The notes below the pieces were generated by a model. It saw nothing but the letters and a program-made list of their open reading frames with translations, was not told the DNA's origin and did no database searches. 64,000 nucleotides of DNA from Anoplolepis gracilipes (lineage: Eukaryota; Arthropoda; Insecta; Hymenoptera; Formicidae): NCBI RefSeq assembly GCF_047496725.1, contig NC_132985.1, positions 5,540,001 through 5,604,000 of the forward strand, in the 5' to 3' direction. Below are positions 50,144-64,000 of the stretch, piece after piece; position 1 is the first letter of the stretch; each line of letters starts with the position of its first letter. The position numbers and the translations under genes are program-made.

Positions 50144-52771
50144 CTCAATATATATTGAATAGAAATTAAAATAATAATATATAGTAATAGAAGCACAAAT
50201 TTATTAACAAACTCGACAAATCGAATGATTCAAAGAATTTGTACCATGTGCAAAATCGTTTATTTTCTAATCATATGTATGATAATCTGTGGCAAATTCT
50301 TTCTTATACATATTATGTATTTACAATATTTACTCTCACAATTTTAAGAACTTTGTGAGATAAAAAATACATACATCAACTTAACTAAGGCTCTTTCATT
50401 CGCAGTTAAATTAACAAATTGTTCATACACAATACAGTGCAATATGTTCAGAAATGGTGCGACTTACTTTCAATATACATTTTTTTTTATCTTATCAATT
50501 TCCTCCATTTATTCTAAAAAAGAGAGAATCGACGAGTTACGCGCACAGATATAATACTATACTATAATTATATATTTTGCATTATGTAATGTAAAAGAAA
50601 AAACCTAATTTAATTTTTATTCTTTCATACATAAATTGCAAATTTAATTGCAAATAAATGCATTTATCTATGTAACATACATAACATTAATATTACCATG
50701 AAATCAAAATTAATTAAGTTTGTTCTGCTTTACATTTGCTACGTATACATGATTTGATCCATCAAATTTGAAATGCAAAAATGTATAATTGATGTATGGC
50801 AAGAACAATATAATTCGCATATGTATTATAACATTTAAAACCTTCCAATATCATTTTAATGTTATTTTGTTATGAATAATTAATAGATATGTCGAATATT
50901 AATAAATAATATGAAAAAAGATATACTGCTCAGATAGGGTCTAAATGTAAAGATATCTAAAAGATGCTCTAATGTTTCCGTCCCTTTTCTTCTTCTTCAA
51001 TGATTCTTCTTTAAATGTCTTTTATATAAACATTTTTTGGAAATTATGTATACAAATGTTCATAAATGGATGTTATTGAAGAATCCTTTTAATATTATTA
51101 GATGTTATCGCTTTTTATATAATTTTCGAGAGTCCCTGATAATTACATATTAAGAATCTGTCTTAAAAAAATCTTAGAATAAATAAATCGACAAATAATC
51201 AGTAATAAATAATATTCTGCAATTTTTGGCGACTTGGAAAATATTAGAAAGGTCGTACAAAAATTGGCATATATTAGATAATTATAATGATATAAATAGT
51301 ATATATTTTTTTTAATATTAAAGTGTGTATACATAGTAATGTATATTTCAAGATAATAAATAGCAAGTATGACATCCAAAATTCAAGATACGTTTGAATT
51401 GCGATTACCAAGCATACACTTGAGAATACCTTCTGATTTAAAAATATGTGATATCATCTCAAGGAAACAATATGTACATTGTAAAAACGTTTTGCACACA
51501 AATAAATATAATTATATTTTTTAAACTTTTTATTCTGATAATATAATTTTAAGAAAAAAATGTAGTTTTTCATTATGAATAAATAAGGATATTGCCCAAT
51601 TCTTTATATATATGTTGATTTATATTAATTTTTTTAAATTAATCTTTTTCACATAATTTATCTTTTTTTCTTACAAGGACGTGCTCAATTTCATATAAGT
51701 ACATTTTATATTTCTGACTGCTTGGAATATGACCAATGAAAATGTATTTTTGCAGTGGCGAGACTTAGAATGTACCACCAGCTTTCGTTACATGTATGTG
51801 TCACAATTAACATGCTATCACAGAGAAAGTTGTTGCATTACTACATATGAATTCATGTTGGTTTTCTTTTTTTTCTTTTTTTGATTTTACTGCAAATTAT
51901 TACATAAATCTTACTTATAATTCTCTCGAAAATTTTTACATGTAAACTCATGGTTAATCTAGTTAAAAAATAAATCTTGTAATATTACATATCATATACA
52001 TATAGATATTCCTAAAGATATGAGAATTGGTTAAGATAGACATATTTTTTCATAAAGTATTAATTGTTCCTTAATAAAAATTCAAGTGGAAATGTAATTA
52101 ATGCATAATTAAGCTTAAATTTGGATTACAAAATAATCTTAGTTAGTTATACATAGGTGTGAAAACATTACGTCAATACTGGAAAAGTAAATAACTTACA
52201 ATGATGTTATTTTAAGCTAAGCTTAATTAGCTGATAATTATTTCTTCACTTAGATTTTTAGATACAGAAAAAAATTGATTCTTCGACTACACCTCAGGCA
52301 ATACTCGATTTTTTTTTTTTTTTTTTTTTTTAAATACCCTGCGGACAAACTTACAAATATAAATCCATTTATCAGAAACATAACAAAATGTCATATTACT
52401 GCCGAGTACATGATAAAAATTTGTCCGAAAACTTGTTTGATGTAATAAAGTATCTTTAAATATTATAATTTTATCTATATATCTATACTTGTATTATCAT
52501 AAAAACTGACAATTTAAGTTTTATAGTTACGCTATATACTACGACTCATACATAAATGTAATTAAAGAACGAAATATATATTATATGATCTTATAAATAT
52601 AAAGATTATACAGCAAAAACAATATTTGATTAATAAAAATTTCTTTCTTTAAGAAGCCAAAAATCACAGACAATGTAGTCTCTATACCGGTATCTTATTT
52701 ACCGATAGGAATCTCTTAGTATCTCAGACATCCGCTCACTGTCTTTTGTACCACTTACGATGCTACCTATA
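50144..52771. other. Convergent intergenic region between receptor kinase and RME-8
   Basis: Both genes end here, so it is flanked by 3' UTRs. The region is very AT-rich, includes a 23-base T run at 52309-52331, and shows no coding sequence that I can support. Confidence 0.55.
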
Positions 52772-55700
52772 TCAGATGCTATCATTTCTATTAATTAGAT
52801 GATCTTCTTTGTCTACTGGTGGTGGGCCCGCGGTCAAAGTTGCACTTGGTCCCGCTGTTAAGTAACCAGCGGATACAGGAGTTGCGGCTAATAACAATCG
52901 AGAATAGTGGAAAATTTCAATTAACGAAAAATATTTATTTTTATATACTTTAAAAACTATTGATATATTTTACCTGTAAGATAACCAGAATTGGTATTGT
53001 TAGAAATGAACAGATCATGTCGTTGATCTTTATATTCGGCCCATACGCTCGACTTTTCCAAAATGGCATTAACTTTCTCACCAAGAAGTAAACTTTTCGT
53101 CATGGCTTTTAAAGCTTTTACTATTTGTGCTTTAGTCGTGGCAGGATTCTCAACAATATCTAATCGTCCTTCTAATATATTTAAGAGATATGGTACCATT
53201 TCAGCATCCAATGCCTACATGTAACAACAAAATATTTTATTGAATATTTCTGAATACGGTATTTTAACGTGTAATTATTACATGAACACTTTTCACACGT
53301 GCCTACCTGCTTGATAAGTCTATCTTCATTCGTCGAAAATAACCTGTTCAATGTTTCACATGCCACTGCAATCATGTCTCTTCTCGATTGCATCGCATGC
53401 TTTAATGGGCTTATGCAATCTGTTTGACATATGGACGAGATACAAATCTATATAAATATAAATCGAAAACGAGAATTAGAAATGTAACTATCGTAATAAT
53501 AATTATCGTACACACACACACACACACATACACAAAATCAAAGAAACTTACTTCGCTCGTAGCTAATTGATGTAAAATTAATATAGCTGTTTTATATACC
53601 GATGGCTGACTATTCTGGATAGCCATCTGACGACAAAGTCGCGGTATATGACCCAAGGATGGTACTTGGTCTGCCAAAGTAGGTTGTGCTTGGAGTAGGC
53701 ATACGAGTGCCTGGGTCGTTAATTCCAACGTATCCGTCTGGTTGTAAAAACATAAATGTACACAACAAATACATATCGTGACACAAAATTTCTAATATGC
53801 TTTAGTATTAATTCGTTTTATAATATTTACATCAGTTTTTTCCTTAGACATCAGCGTTAATGTAGTATCCATTAATTCACTTAAGAATTCTTTTGGTTTC
53901 CTAAGCGCCCAAGCAGGACTGGCTATGAATAATCTAAGATATACTCCACCTACGACAGGTTCGTTGGTCGCGATGTCAATATTATTCTGTGTATCAGGTA
54001 ACTTTAATATGGCATTAGGATTCCGTCTCTGTAACGCATGATATCTGAAAGATAAAAAAACAGAATTAATTTCAACATTGTCAAAAAAGGAGAGAAAGAA
54101 ATGAGAACAAGATACGTCGCATCGTTTTTGTAAAACTTACTCGTCTTTTAACTCGGCAATAATTCTTGCTACTCTAGCTTTTGCATCATCGTCCCATATC
54201 AATTCAGGATTTTCGTGCTTCGTTTCAAACATGTGCACACATTGCTTGGGTGCATCGCGAATAGCTTCGCTGAATAATCTAGGCAAAAACTTTGATAAAT
54301 CAAGCTTAACTTTTGGTCCAGCTAATTTGTCGGATGACATTTTCGCAAGTAACTCAGCTGCTGCTTCTCTAATTTGAACGTTACTTGAATTACAAAACAG
54401 ATCGAGAATATACACAACAGCTCCTGAAAAATATTTAAAAAAAAACATTAAATCTGAATTATATTGAAAAGCTTTATCGATTTATAGATATTTTTCCTAT
54501 ATTCTCTTCATATATTCAACTATATCTTTTACTTACCTTTTGCCAATGCATCTTTTACAATTTTAGTCGAACTCATCAGTGCATATAAAGTTTCTAACGC
54601 AAGAAGCTGACATTCCTTTAGGCTGTGTAAACATAACAATAAATGCACTACAACTTCATTCGCAGCTATATCATCGACACATTCTTGATTTTTGGTAACA
54701 TTACTGATTATTTCTAGAGCGCTCTTTTGAATTAATTTGAAATTATTACAATTCAAAAGTCCAAATAGCAATTTAAAGTGCCCCATACACTGTAATTCAA
54801 TTCCAGGATTATTTTTGATAACATTATTCAGTGCTCTAAGCGCCATAACAATATGTTCCAACTTCTCTTGATCCTTTTTACTTAAAGGAATACTTCCCAA
54901 AGATGTCAAGTACTCCGAAGACAACAATAGAAATTCGAGCAAATTTATTGTAAAACTCTTTGGATTCTGAAAGATAAATAGCTCTTATTTTTATTATCAC
55001 AACTTGGAATGGCTAAGTTAATTGTATAAGATTATTTATAGTTTATTCTGTAATCTTATTTCTAAAAAAACAAATTAATTTACCTCAATTGGATACACTG
55101 GTTGTTCATTATATACTTTCACAAATATTTCACCGATTACTAATTCATCGGCATGAGCGGTATATTTGAAATCGCTAAAATCATGTTCAAAGTTATCGCT
55201 ATTATTTAATCTGTCTTGCTGTTTCGCTTCTAAATATTCATTCAATTCCGCTCTGGTTCCATTGTCCCAGATTAAATATGGATTTGAACAATTAGAATTT
55301 AATATCTTTAAAATCTCCTCAGGTTTATCTTTAACAAGCTGACGTGCTAGATAGGGCGTTAACAAGCTTTCTAGGGCGGCAACGGTAACGGGATTAACGG
55401 GCGTCTCATTTTCTCCCTTCATGTAACCGCCTAATCTAGCGCAAGCGCGTACTGCCAATTTAGCTAAATTATTGGCCACTTCCTGACGATTCTCATCCTG
55501 ATTTCTTTCCACGCCACCTTCCTCTAACGTATAATCATAGTTAAACATAAAGAGCAACAGATCCCACAAAGCACCAGATTGTAATAACTGCATTTGTAAT
55601 ATGCTATCTATAGCGAGAGATGAAATGCATTCCGTGGCAACCGCACATAATTTCGTTAAATGCTGTAAGAAAAAAATAGGAGAATCCAAATTAAAACATA

Positions 55701-58700
55701 TTCTTGCAAATAAATGAATTAAATAAGTTATTTTTTAACTGTAAAAATAATTTTTGCAAATACCTTAAAATGCAATATTCTGCAAAGGTCTTTTACGAGT
55801 TGCGGCAATTCGATAATCTTATCTCTGCATCCTCGGAACGATCCGGCAACAGCAAAACATCTAGTGATATGCATACAAACTTGCACCGCTACGTCAGTGG
55901 GTTTACTCGAGTTGCTCAAGACAGACACGCATCGCGTATATGCTTCTAGTAACACGTCTAAACCACCCTCTCTTCGCAATTCTTCGGCATTTAATGCCGA
56001 GCAATGCACCGTGTGGTAAGCGAGTTCGCTCGCAGCTGCTAGCAATGGGGCAGATTTGGAAAATAATCGTTCGTCGTCTGTTTCTAGCTTAATCGTCTTG
56101 ATTAACTGGGGATAACCGGCGTACTTGTAAGGTCTAAGTTCGTCCGTATATCTATGAAAAAGTATACTCTGAGTCCTCAGTATCAAAACAATGTTGTCGG
56201 GGTTAGGACCAGTAGTCGACCAACAACTGCGACTGCATAAAAATTCATACGCCTGACTAACAGCCTCAAATTTATCCTGAAATTAATCAGATGAATATGT
56301 TTTAATACACTTAAAGTATATATAAAAAAAATTTTTTTAAATTATAAGACAAATATAAATACAGACTTACTCTCCCGTCAGGATTTTTGTCAGGATGATA
56401 CATTTGAGCTAATTTATAAAATGATTTCCTAACGACCGCTGCATCGTGTTGTTTTCCAACAGATAAGCCGAGTTGTTTGTAAGCCTCGTCCACAGTCATC
56501 AGTGGTGGTTTTTTTTCCACTTCTTTCTTCCATGCGTCTAATACATCTTTTAATAATTGCACCTAATTAAATATTACATTCGTATAAGTCATTAATGCTC
56601 TTTATATGTTGTATTGTTGCTTAATATAAAAAGACAAAGTCAATTATTGTCTAAACTTACAGGTTCTGGAATAGGCCACTGTGGAAATTTAACGGTATCA
56701 CAAAGGTGTCTGAGATAGAATATCTGGCAGAACAATTCATTTTCCAATTGCGGGTATCTCACAGCAGGTATAGCGATGTATTGATACCTAGCCATAGTAT
56801 GACTTCGTAACTTGGGGCTAAAATCTGCGATATGCGCAGCAATTTTCTCGATGAGCATTCTTCGCATCTCAGCGTTCCAAATTGCTTCCGGCGTATCGTA
56901 ATCTCCGAGAAATATTTGCGCAAATTTCTCCGCCCCGTGATTTTCCAAGTAACTCACCATTGCATCGGGTAACAGTTGACCGAGAATACTTCGTTGCATA
57001 ATATCTGAAGAAGTGTTCTAAAGAATATAACAACAATGTATCATATATGTCTATAAAAAATTATACATTAATATATTATAGAAAGATAAACTCACATCGT
57101 CATTCCTAAAGGCTTGCTTTGTGTGTGTAAGCTGTAAAAATCTTGCGATCGGTAGGACGTTAGAACCAGTATACATTAAGATGAAATAAAACACGCCAGT
57201 AAGATAAATTTTCGACACATCCGCGTTATCTCGCATTATTTCACATAACAATGTGGAGACTCTTTCAACTAGAATCGGGTCAAACGTTAGCAAAAGCTGT
57301 ACAATATGTGGCAGGTACTGAAGGTCGGATAATAATCGCTTCACGCGTGGCAACGGCCTGATCACCGCGTCATCGGCGTCTCTACTTGGAAAATATTCGC
57401 ACATCTTAATTAAGATATTCAAGATTAAATTGGCCAATTCACTTTCATTTATTACGGGAGTTCCTTTCGCAACGAGACCCCACTTTAATTGCGGCACTTG
57501 CGAAATTGTTTTCCATCCATCTAATCCTTGTGCCCAAACTTTTGTCTTATAAGTCACTTGATTCGAACTGTACAATTCTTTTAGATCTCTTAAGCTTATC
57601 GGGCCTTCACGTTGCTCTCCGTTATTGTAATACCATTCCTTTTCCATCCGTTCCTGCTGCGGACCTGCCTCTATCACATTAGTTTGTGCTGGCACAACTG
57701 CTCGGGAAGTATGTAAATGCGCTAATGTCAATAAATCGACCAAAGTTCGTACTCCATTTTGATCCATTATATCTTTGACATTTCGTCTATGCAATATAAG
57801 CTTATTTATGAACATAACTAGCCTATCGCGTTCCGTTCTATCTAAGCAGCGTTCCAACATTCCCAGTATATACTTTGTATCTGAGAATGGACCAATGTCC
57901 TCGTAATACCGACCGTACACTATCGTCATTGCTTGCAAGCAAAGGCACTTCATTTCGATTTTCGCAGTCAATAAAAATCTATGGTATAAATCATTAAAAA
58001 ACTCGTATCTGTAATAAAAAATAAACTATTGTTATTTTTTATTACACATTATGTCTAAAAACTTTTATACTATAAAATATATTAAAAATTAATATCAAGC
58101 ACAATAATAGTAAAGTCCTTTTTTTTGTTAATTATATATCTTATAAAAATATTTCTTATGTGTAAAACTAATCTTTTTTATTAATATATTTTATTGTATA
58201 AGCATGGATTTATACAAAATTAATAAATTAGCTCCATCAATATCTATTAATCAATTATATTAATTTTTATTAAATATATATGTAAAACAATGACAGGTAT
58301 GTACTTACGATTTTCTTATCGGGCTGTCTGGACTATCTTTTTCTAACAAAAGCCTCAAGTAGTAATCTCCAATTTTAACTTCATCTGAGAGACATTGATA
58401 TTGTACCTCAAATTCTCTATGATTCCACGCGATCAAAGTTCCACCAGCCAAGTCTTTATCTGCTGTAAATGCACGTATCTCATTTTCCAGCGCTATTCTC
58501 AATTCTTCTCTTGTTTTATGATTCCAAATCAAGTTTGGCAGTGCGTGATCTTGATTAAATTTATAATAGAATAATTTCCAATTTGCTTCAGATTTAATTC
58601 GTTCCCTACGTTTTCTCAGGACTATCGGACGCTCTTTAATTTTTTCTCTTCGCTCTATTCCGATACGAGCACCCCAATGCTGCAGAGCATTTTCTACATG

Positions 58701-61700
58701 CTTCTCAACTACTCGCATCTGACGTTCGATAGCAATCCATTGTGGGCTCTTTTTATTTCTAGACGCATGATCTATTGCTATTTTTAAATTGTCACGATTG
58801 TTCAATCTCTCTTCTTCAAGGAATGACTCTGGTACTTTTTCATCAGAGTCCAAATAATTCAACAAGCCGACTGGCTGCAAATAAAGCAATAATTTTATGT
58901 TATTTTATATATATAGTTTTGACACATTATAGAAAAATATATCTTAAATGTCTCTTATAGACAATGTCTATATTATTATTTTATATACACACATAATATT
59001 TAGTGTGTGTATATAAAATTATATAAAGTTTATATATAATTGAAGATAATATAATCGACTCACCATAATTCGTTTCAATAATCCCATAGCTGTGGGATGT
59101 CCCGTGACCCATAAACCTACTAGATGTCGGCACAATTGTCGATGCGTTAACAGTCTACTATCACTACCAACAGTAAATAAACTATTTAGCAGATGTCTTG
59201 GTAGAGCCCCTTCCGCGAGTGCCAATTCTTGCATCTTTGCTGCTACTTCTGGCGCACCTTCTTCAATGATTGCGCGCATTATCAATCCAGCACCTTTGAC
59301 CACAGCCAGCGAAGGATGTTGAAATAATTTAAACAGAGATCTGCCTCTTGTAGCAACCATTTCTAAAAGATTGTCAAAATGTTTACCATCAGTCGTTTCA
59401 CTGTATGGTACACATAGGGCGAATGTTAAAAGATCGAGCATAGCAGAAACTACCAATGCACCTGTTCCATGATTCTGTAATATTAACAAAGAAATAGCTT
59501 TATTGTAGCAATCGATTAAACATTCCACATTTTATAGTGTAATAAATGTATATCTATTTATATTGCATTATATATATATATCTTACAAAGAATTTCTGTA
59601 TATATCATCAGGAAAAACTATTTCTTCAGGTCTCTCATTAAATGAAATATATAAAGTTCATCTAGATGTTTATAAAAATTTTGATGATAAAAAGATATAC
59701 ATCATAAAATCATTTGAGACACAAAATAAGTTGGAGCAGCTATACAAGTTGTATAAAGCATCTATATAAAAATTTTTCAAGTAGACTTCAGACACCTAAT
59801 CTTTCAAGTATAAGAGTAAGTGTGTGTGCGAGTAACATTAAATGTGTTAAACTTGAAATACTCACAATGTGATTAACCCACATTTCGAGCAAACTCTCTA
59901 AAAACTTATTACTGCTAAGCAGACTACTTTTGTTCAGTTGTTCTTGTCTTAAATCACAATCATCATGCATAGGTTGCATCAGAGCACAAATACAATCTAT
60001 GGCAGCTTGCGTTACGCCAGAATTTTGTTTCTTTAAAGCCTTTACGACTTTTGTACCAACAGCTTCTCTAAAACCAGAAAGCGTTGTAAAGGCAGCAAAG
60101 CCAATTTTATTAGCCACCAATCTTCGTAGTGCATGGAATTGCGCCTCAATCTCGCTGTTTGTCTCCAAATCTTTACTAATTAAAGTATTCAAAGCTCCAA
60201 GGATAATCTTGTCTTTGTTTTCAGTAAAGATTCCCTGTAAGTAATCATTTGTGATACGATGTACTTGGAGTTGTAACGTTGTTACAGTCCATTCAAGCGG
60301 TACAACTTCCTAAATAAACAGAAAATGTGTCTCATGTGTTTCTTGATATGTATTATCTATATATCTATGCAAATATTTCTATCTTTGAAACTTTATAATT
60401 TCATATGTATACACATATAGATTTTATAAGAGATAAAAGTAAATGTTTACAATTCATTTTATAAAGTTTCAAAAATATTTCAAACTCACTCAATTAATGT
60501 AATTTAACCGCTTCAATGTACTGTATAAGCTTTTATATACACAAGTATTCAACTATAATTTCTTATTTATAATCTTATAAACATATTGTTGAATAATGAG
60601 CTTTATCTTACATCTTGAGTAGTGGAGTAATTAAGACCACTGTATGGTATATTTGCGTTAAATCTTTCCAGAATTTCAGCAAACGTACGTCCCCCGGGTG
60701 GTTGTTGAAGGAACTTAACGTGTGTCGTTTCGACTTCTTCATCAACCGACAGATTAAAAGGTCCGAGTCTTTTACCTCTAGATATGGGATACATCTTCAC
60801 GTGGACATCTCTATTTCCGGATGCTCTTACACCGTCTAGTAAAGATGCCAATAAGGAATCTCTATTCGTCGCAGTATAACTGCGCGTTTCGCCATTAAGA
60901 TATTGTATAGTAAACAGCTGAGGATTATCATTATCACGAATCAAGGTAAAAATGTCTGATAATGGCCTAAGAGTACAAATGTTGTATGTTTGAGGATCTC
61001 TTTCCAACAGGCAGGTGTCCGAAAGACAAAGTGTTCTTCTTTGTGAGTCCAAATGCCTGGACGAGATTTTGTGTACAGTAAATTCCGAAACACTTGTTAT
61101 ATGTTCGTCGCCGCTAAACTTTCCTAATCTTTGAGCAATAAAGTCGTCTAGTTTTATAGGCTCCTTCAACATTTTTATATTAATGCCTAAATTATTTAGC
61201 GCAGCTTCCTGCAACTTTTTCTTTATCTCTTCCATATGGATAGAAGCAAACAGATGTAGGCGACCAAACCCACCACATACAATCACAAATCCATTGGGAT
61301 AATCCCTCATTGTCAGAAGCCCTTCAAAATCTTTATAACAATAGCTAGCTAATACCATATTTGTGGCAGGATCCAACTGATCGAGACTATATGATGTTAT
61401 TTCTAACACAATTGGTAATCTTGTATCAGACCAATGATGTTTGTAAGCTTGATATCTCTATAAATATAAAATTACAGTCGGACCTCTTATCCTACGACAA
61501 AAAATCCTCTTATGCTACAAAACCTCTTATCCTACGACAAAAAATCCTCTCATGCTACGACCGCGAAAGGGGAATTATACCCCCACTCTCAAATTTTTGT
61601 CATAGGATCAGAGGTTTAAAGGAAAGATTCCGGACCGAAAATGTCGTAGGATAAGAGGTCCGACTGTATTTTATTAATGTTATATATGCAAAATTATGTG

Positions 61701-62510
61701 CTATATAGTTTGTAATTATTTTTTTCTTTTGCTTTATTTTTGTATAAAATTTGTCATATATAATAATATTCTATAATGTTAAAGATATTTTTATAATAGT
61801 TTTAAATATATAAAGAGATAACCAATTAATCTGAATGATGTAATCATCATGTTTTATTATTTTAAAAAATCTATTAAAGCAGTAGAAGAGGGAGGACAAA
61901 AAACAATAAAAATGTATAAACTCACCAAGATTTCTTTAGATTTTTCAAATTGGTTTCTGTATTTAAGTGCTTCCGTCAACAAATGCGATCTATGTTCGGA
62001 GCTAAACTTCATGGTATCATTTTTCCGCTCCTTTCGCACAGTTATGGTAAATTCATGGGAGCCTAATTGACTTTTATTTATTGGTTGTACATTTATGAAA
62101 TCGGAATATTCCCATCTGTTTGTGACTTCTAATGTGCCAGGATTGTATGTTGTTATTCCCATGGAACCAATAGAGAAGATACGTTTGTACCTAAAATAAA
62201 TTATTTAAATATAAGCATAATATTGTTAAAAATTTTATTATATCAATTAAAAGAAAACATTTTTCCATTAAAAGCTATATAATATTTTTTTGTTTAATAT
62301 AGAGTAGTATACTATTACAGAATTTATTTAATGTTTAAATTAGATATTTATATGGTTTAAACTCTTTTTCAAACAAGTTTAAAATTAAATTATAGACATA
62401 TAAAGAAGCTATTTATAAATATAAGAAAATTGCACTTACTTCCCCTTCCATGTAGAATGCTTGGTAACTAAAAAGCACGCCACATCTTGATTGTCCTTTA
62501 TCGGCATCAT
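52772..62510 (-). CDS. Rme-8: RME-8 / DNAJC13 endosomal DnaJ co-chaperone
   Basis: RME-8 works with Hsc70 on early endosomes to remodel clathrin and retromer coats. Exons in gene order: 62510-62440, 62190-61926, 61457-60612, 60309-59866, 59474-59064, 58874-58309, 58008-57096, 57017-56661, 56562-56371, 56276-55764, 55662-55084, 54966-54537, 54423-54141, 54044-53831, 53737-53552, 53447-53307, 53214-52974, 52887-52772. All phases agree, giving 2255 residues against about 2243 in human DNAJC13. A PH-like N-terminus (WKGKYKRIFSIG) is followed by armadillo-like helices, a GYF-type segment near residue 990 (EWYYNNGEQREGPISLRDL), and a J-domain near residue 1292 with the catalytic HPD in YHPDKNPDGR. 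Four IWN motifs typical of the family occur: LIWNHKTREEL, AIWNAEMRRML, LIWDNGTRAEL and LIWDDDAKARV. The start is one of two adjacent ATGs. Confidence 0.97.
61475..61666. mobile_element. TA-flanked MITE, copy 2 (192 bp)
   Basis: The terminal inverted repeats are perfect over 24 bases, starting CAGTCGGACCTCTTATCCTA on the left, with TA on each side (61473-61474 and 61667-61668). It lies in RME-8 intron 61458-61925, 17 bases from the splice acceptor of exon 61457-60612. It is nearly identical to the copy at 36554 apart from about 10 bases of internal length and scattered changes. Perfect termini suggest a recent insertion. Confidence 0.92.
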
Positions 62511-63316
62511 TGTTTCATTTCTTGTGGATACAATCGTACCAGTTTGAACAAAGTTTTAATAAACCGCTGAATACCACTTGTACAGGACAAGAGGCATAGG
62601 ATAACATTCGCGTATTACAAAATTACACGATCGGCATCTCGAAGAACAGACATAGGGAAGAAATATGAACTTTAACTGCGTTGTCTTTGCTGTTGATTTT
62701 TGTTTGAATGGATGGTACTTGGTATAGGCACACTTTAATCTCTTTCATCTAACAAATGTCATTTTCGACGGCTACATCAACCTGGGAGCGACCATGATGG
62801 TCGTACACGATGGGGGCGTAAGGGGTGTTAACGAACAGCTGTTTCCAGATGTCAGCACCGCAATACAATAGGATTATGGCGGCCGAATTTGTTTTTACTC
62901 AGTAAAGTTTATAATATGAAAATTCAATTGTATTTTGAATAAAATTTAATATAAAAAGTGTAAGATTAAATATTATTTTATATTTTTGTTTATTTTTTGA
63001 AAATAAAGATATGTAAATTTGTAATTAAATATTCAAAATTTGTGTAATTGACAAAGTAAATTATTTTTGAGATTTAATAATAAGTTTTAATATCATTTCT
63101 TTACATTAATATTAATATATCGTTTTACTAACAATTAGATAATTTACACGAATATAATTCAAAAGATAATTTCTTGTTGATTTTTATTTTTAATATTTAA
63201 AAAAAAATTAAATTGCTTTTAAATGTTAAAACATATAGAAATATTGACCTTCTTTTATTGAATAAAGAAATAGGGTTTCTTATTTTCTATCGCAATATAT
63301 TGTATGATCCAATAAA

Positions 63317-63438
63317 GATCTGTCACATCCCTGATGAAGTCTGCACTAGGAACCTGTCATCCCTTATAAAGTCTTCATTGAGGATCTGTCATATCCCTGG
63401 TAAAATCCATATCGGAGATCTGTCATTCCTCGTTAAAA
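63317..63438. repeat. 33-bp degenerate tandem repeat, about 3.7 copies
   Basis: Units start at 63317, 63350, 63383 and 63417, each beginning GATCTGTCA or GAACCTGTCAT followed by a CCCT-containing segment. Copies differ at several positions, so the array is old or under little constraint. A reading frame passes through all copies but nothing suggests it is a gene. Confidence 0.85.
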
Positions 63439-63632
63439 ATTGCTGTAACAAAATTTTGTTTATAAATTAAATTATTAAATATAATTATATATATATATAT
63501 ATCTTAAAATTAATATTAATTACACACTGGGAAGAAATGTAATGGGAAAATTATAAATATTACCTTAGTCACTTCAGTAAAGATGAATAATAAAAATTAG
63601 GATTAAACTGTTACGTTATTTGAATAGAATTT

Positions 63633-63636
<4 letters not shown>

Positions 63637-63664
<28 letters not shown>
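63637..63664. repeat. (AT)n microsatellite
   Basis: An AT tract near the right end of the window. Confidence 0.95.
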
Positions 63665-63667
<3 letters not shown>

Positions 63668-64000
63668 AAATATATTCTCTTTACTGTTTTACCATCAAAC
63701 GTAACAACCTTCCAACAAGCCCCATCTACTAGCAGACACTTGAATCTCTTCTTTTTTCTTATTTCTTATAAAGTATGTTAGATGTCAGTGTATATGTTTT
63801 GTATGTAATATGGCTACAAGATAATTAGATTGACATTACCTGTATAATAATAAATTTTATTGCATGAATATAGCAAAATAATTAAACACAAGAGCATGTA
63901 AATGAATATATATTTTAATTTATATATTTAATTTTATTCTTTTCCTACAATAGAGTAATAGAATAGTGAAATTTCATTTTATTAATGTACACATATATGT

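Larger units (their letters stand above)
62511..64000. other. RME-8 upstream region
   Basis: The part just above 62510 is the RME-8 5' UTR and promoter. At 62789-62803 a short palindrome (CGACCATGATGGTCG) carries two inverted CCAT words of the YY1/Pho type, and GGCGGCC occurs at about 62878. Beyond 62900 the DNA is AT-rich, with a tandem repeat at 63317 and an AT microsatellite. No gene was found. Confidence 0.5.

Overview
The window is nuclear DNA of an insect, AT-rich with short introns and many AT/CA microsatellites. The protein families (an arthropod titin with PEVK, SH3, Ig and FN3 blocks; a Torso-type receptor kinase; Ana2/STIL) put it in the insects. An ant or other hymenopteran is my best guess from overall feel, but nothing in the sequence proves the order. 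I found nine protein-coding genes. All gene models were built by hand from GT-AG splice sites with reading phase checked across every junction.

Layout: 1-11524 (+) is the 3' end of a giant muscle titin (Sallimus), beginning inside a tandemly repeated PEVK spring and running through SH3, Ig and FN3 domains to the stop. 15505-20158 (+) is a complete PRP4 (PRPF4B) spliceosomal kinase. 23894-26071 (-) is a complete inositol monophosphatase. 27651-35725 (-) is a complete acetyl-CoA synthetase. One of its introns holds a complete five-exon enolase-like gene on the opposite strand (28584-30296), which has lost several catalytic residues. 37498-40761 (+) is an Ana2/STIL centriole assembly protein. 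41370-41474 (+) is the 34-residue oligosaccharyltransferase subunit OST4. 42692-50143 (+) is a receptor tyrosine kinase with a split kinase domain, most like Torso. 52772-62510 (-) is a complete RME-8/DNAJC13 endosomal co-chaperone.

The genes do not form an operon or one pathway; this is an ordinary gene-rich insect segment mixing sarcomere, splicing, inositol, acetyl-CoA, centriole, glycosylation, signalling and endosome functions. Accessory DNA includes two copies of a roughly 190-bp TA-flanked MITE (one about 17 bp from an RME-8 splice acceptor), a 941-bp foldback element made of three hairpins, three tandem hairpins in an acetyl-CoA synthetase intron, short tandem repeats and microsatellites. 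The strongest candidates for something new are the nested enolase pseudoenzyme and possible alternative splice units in the titin and PRP4 genes. I saw no tRNA, rRNA or CRISPR array.
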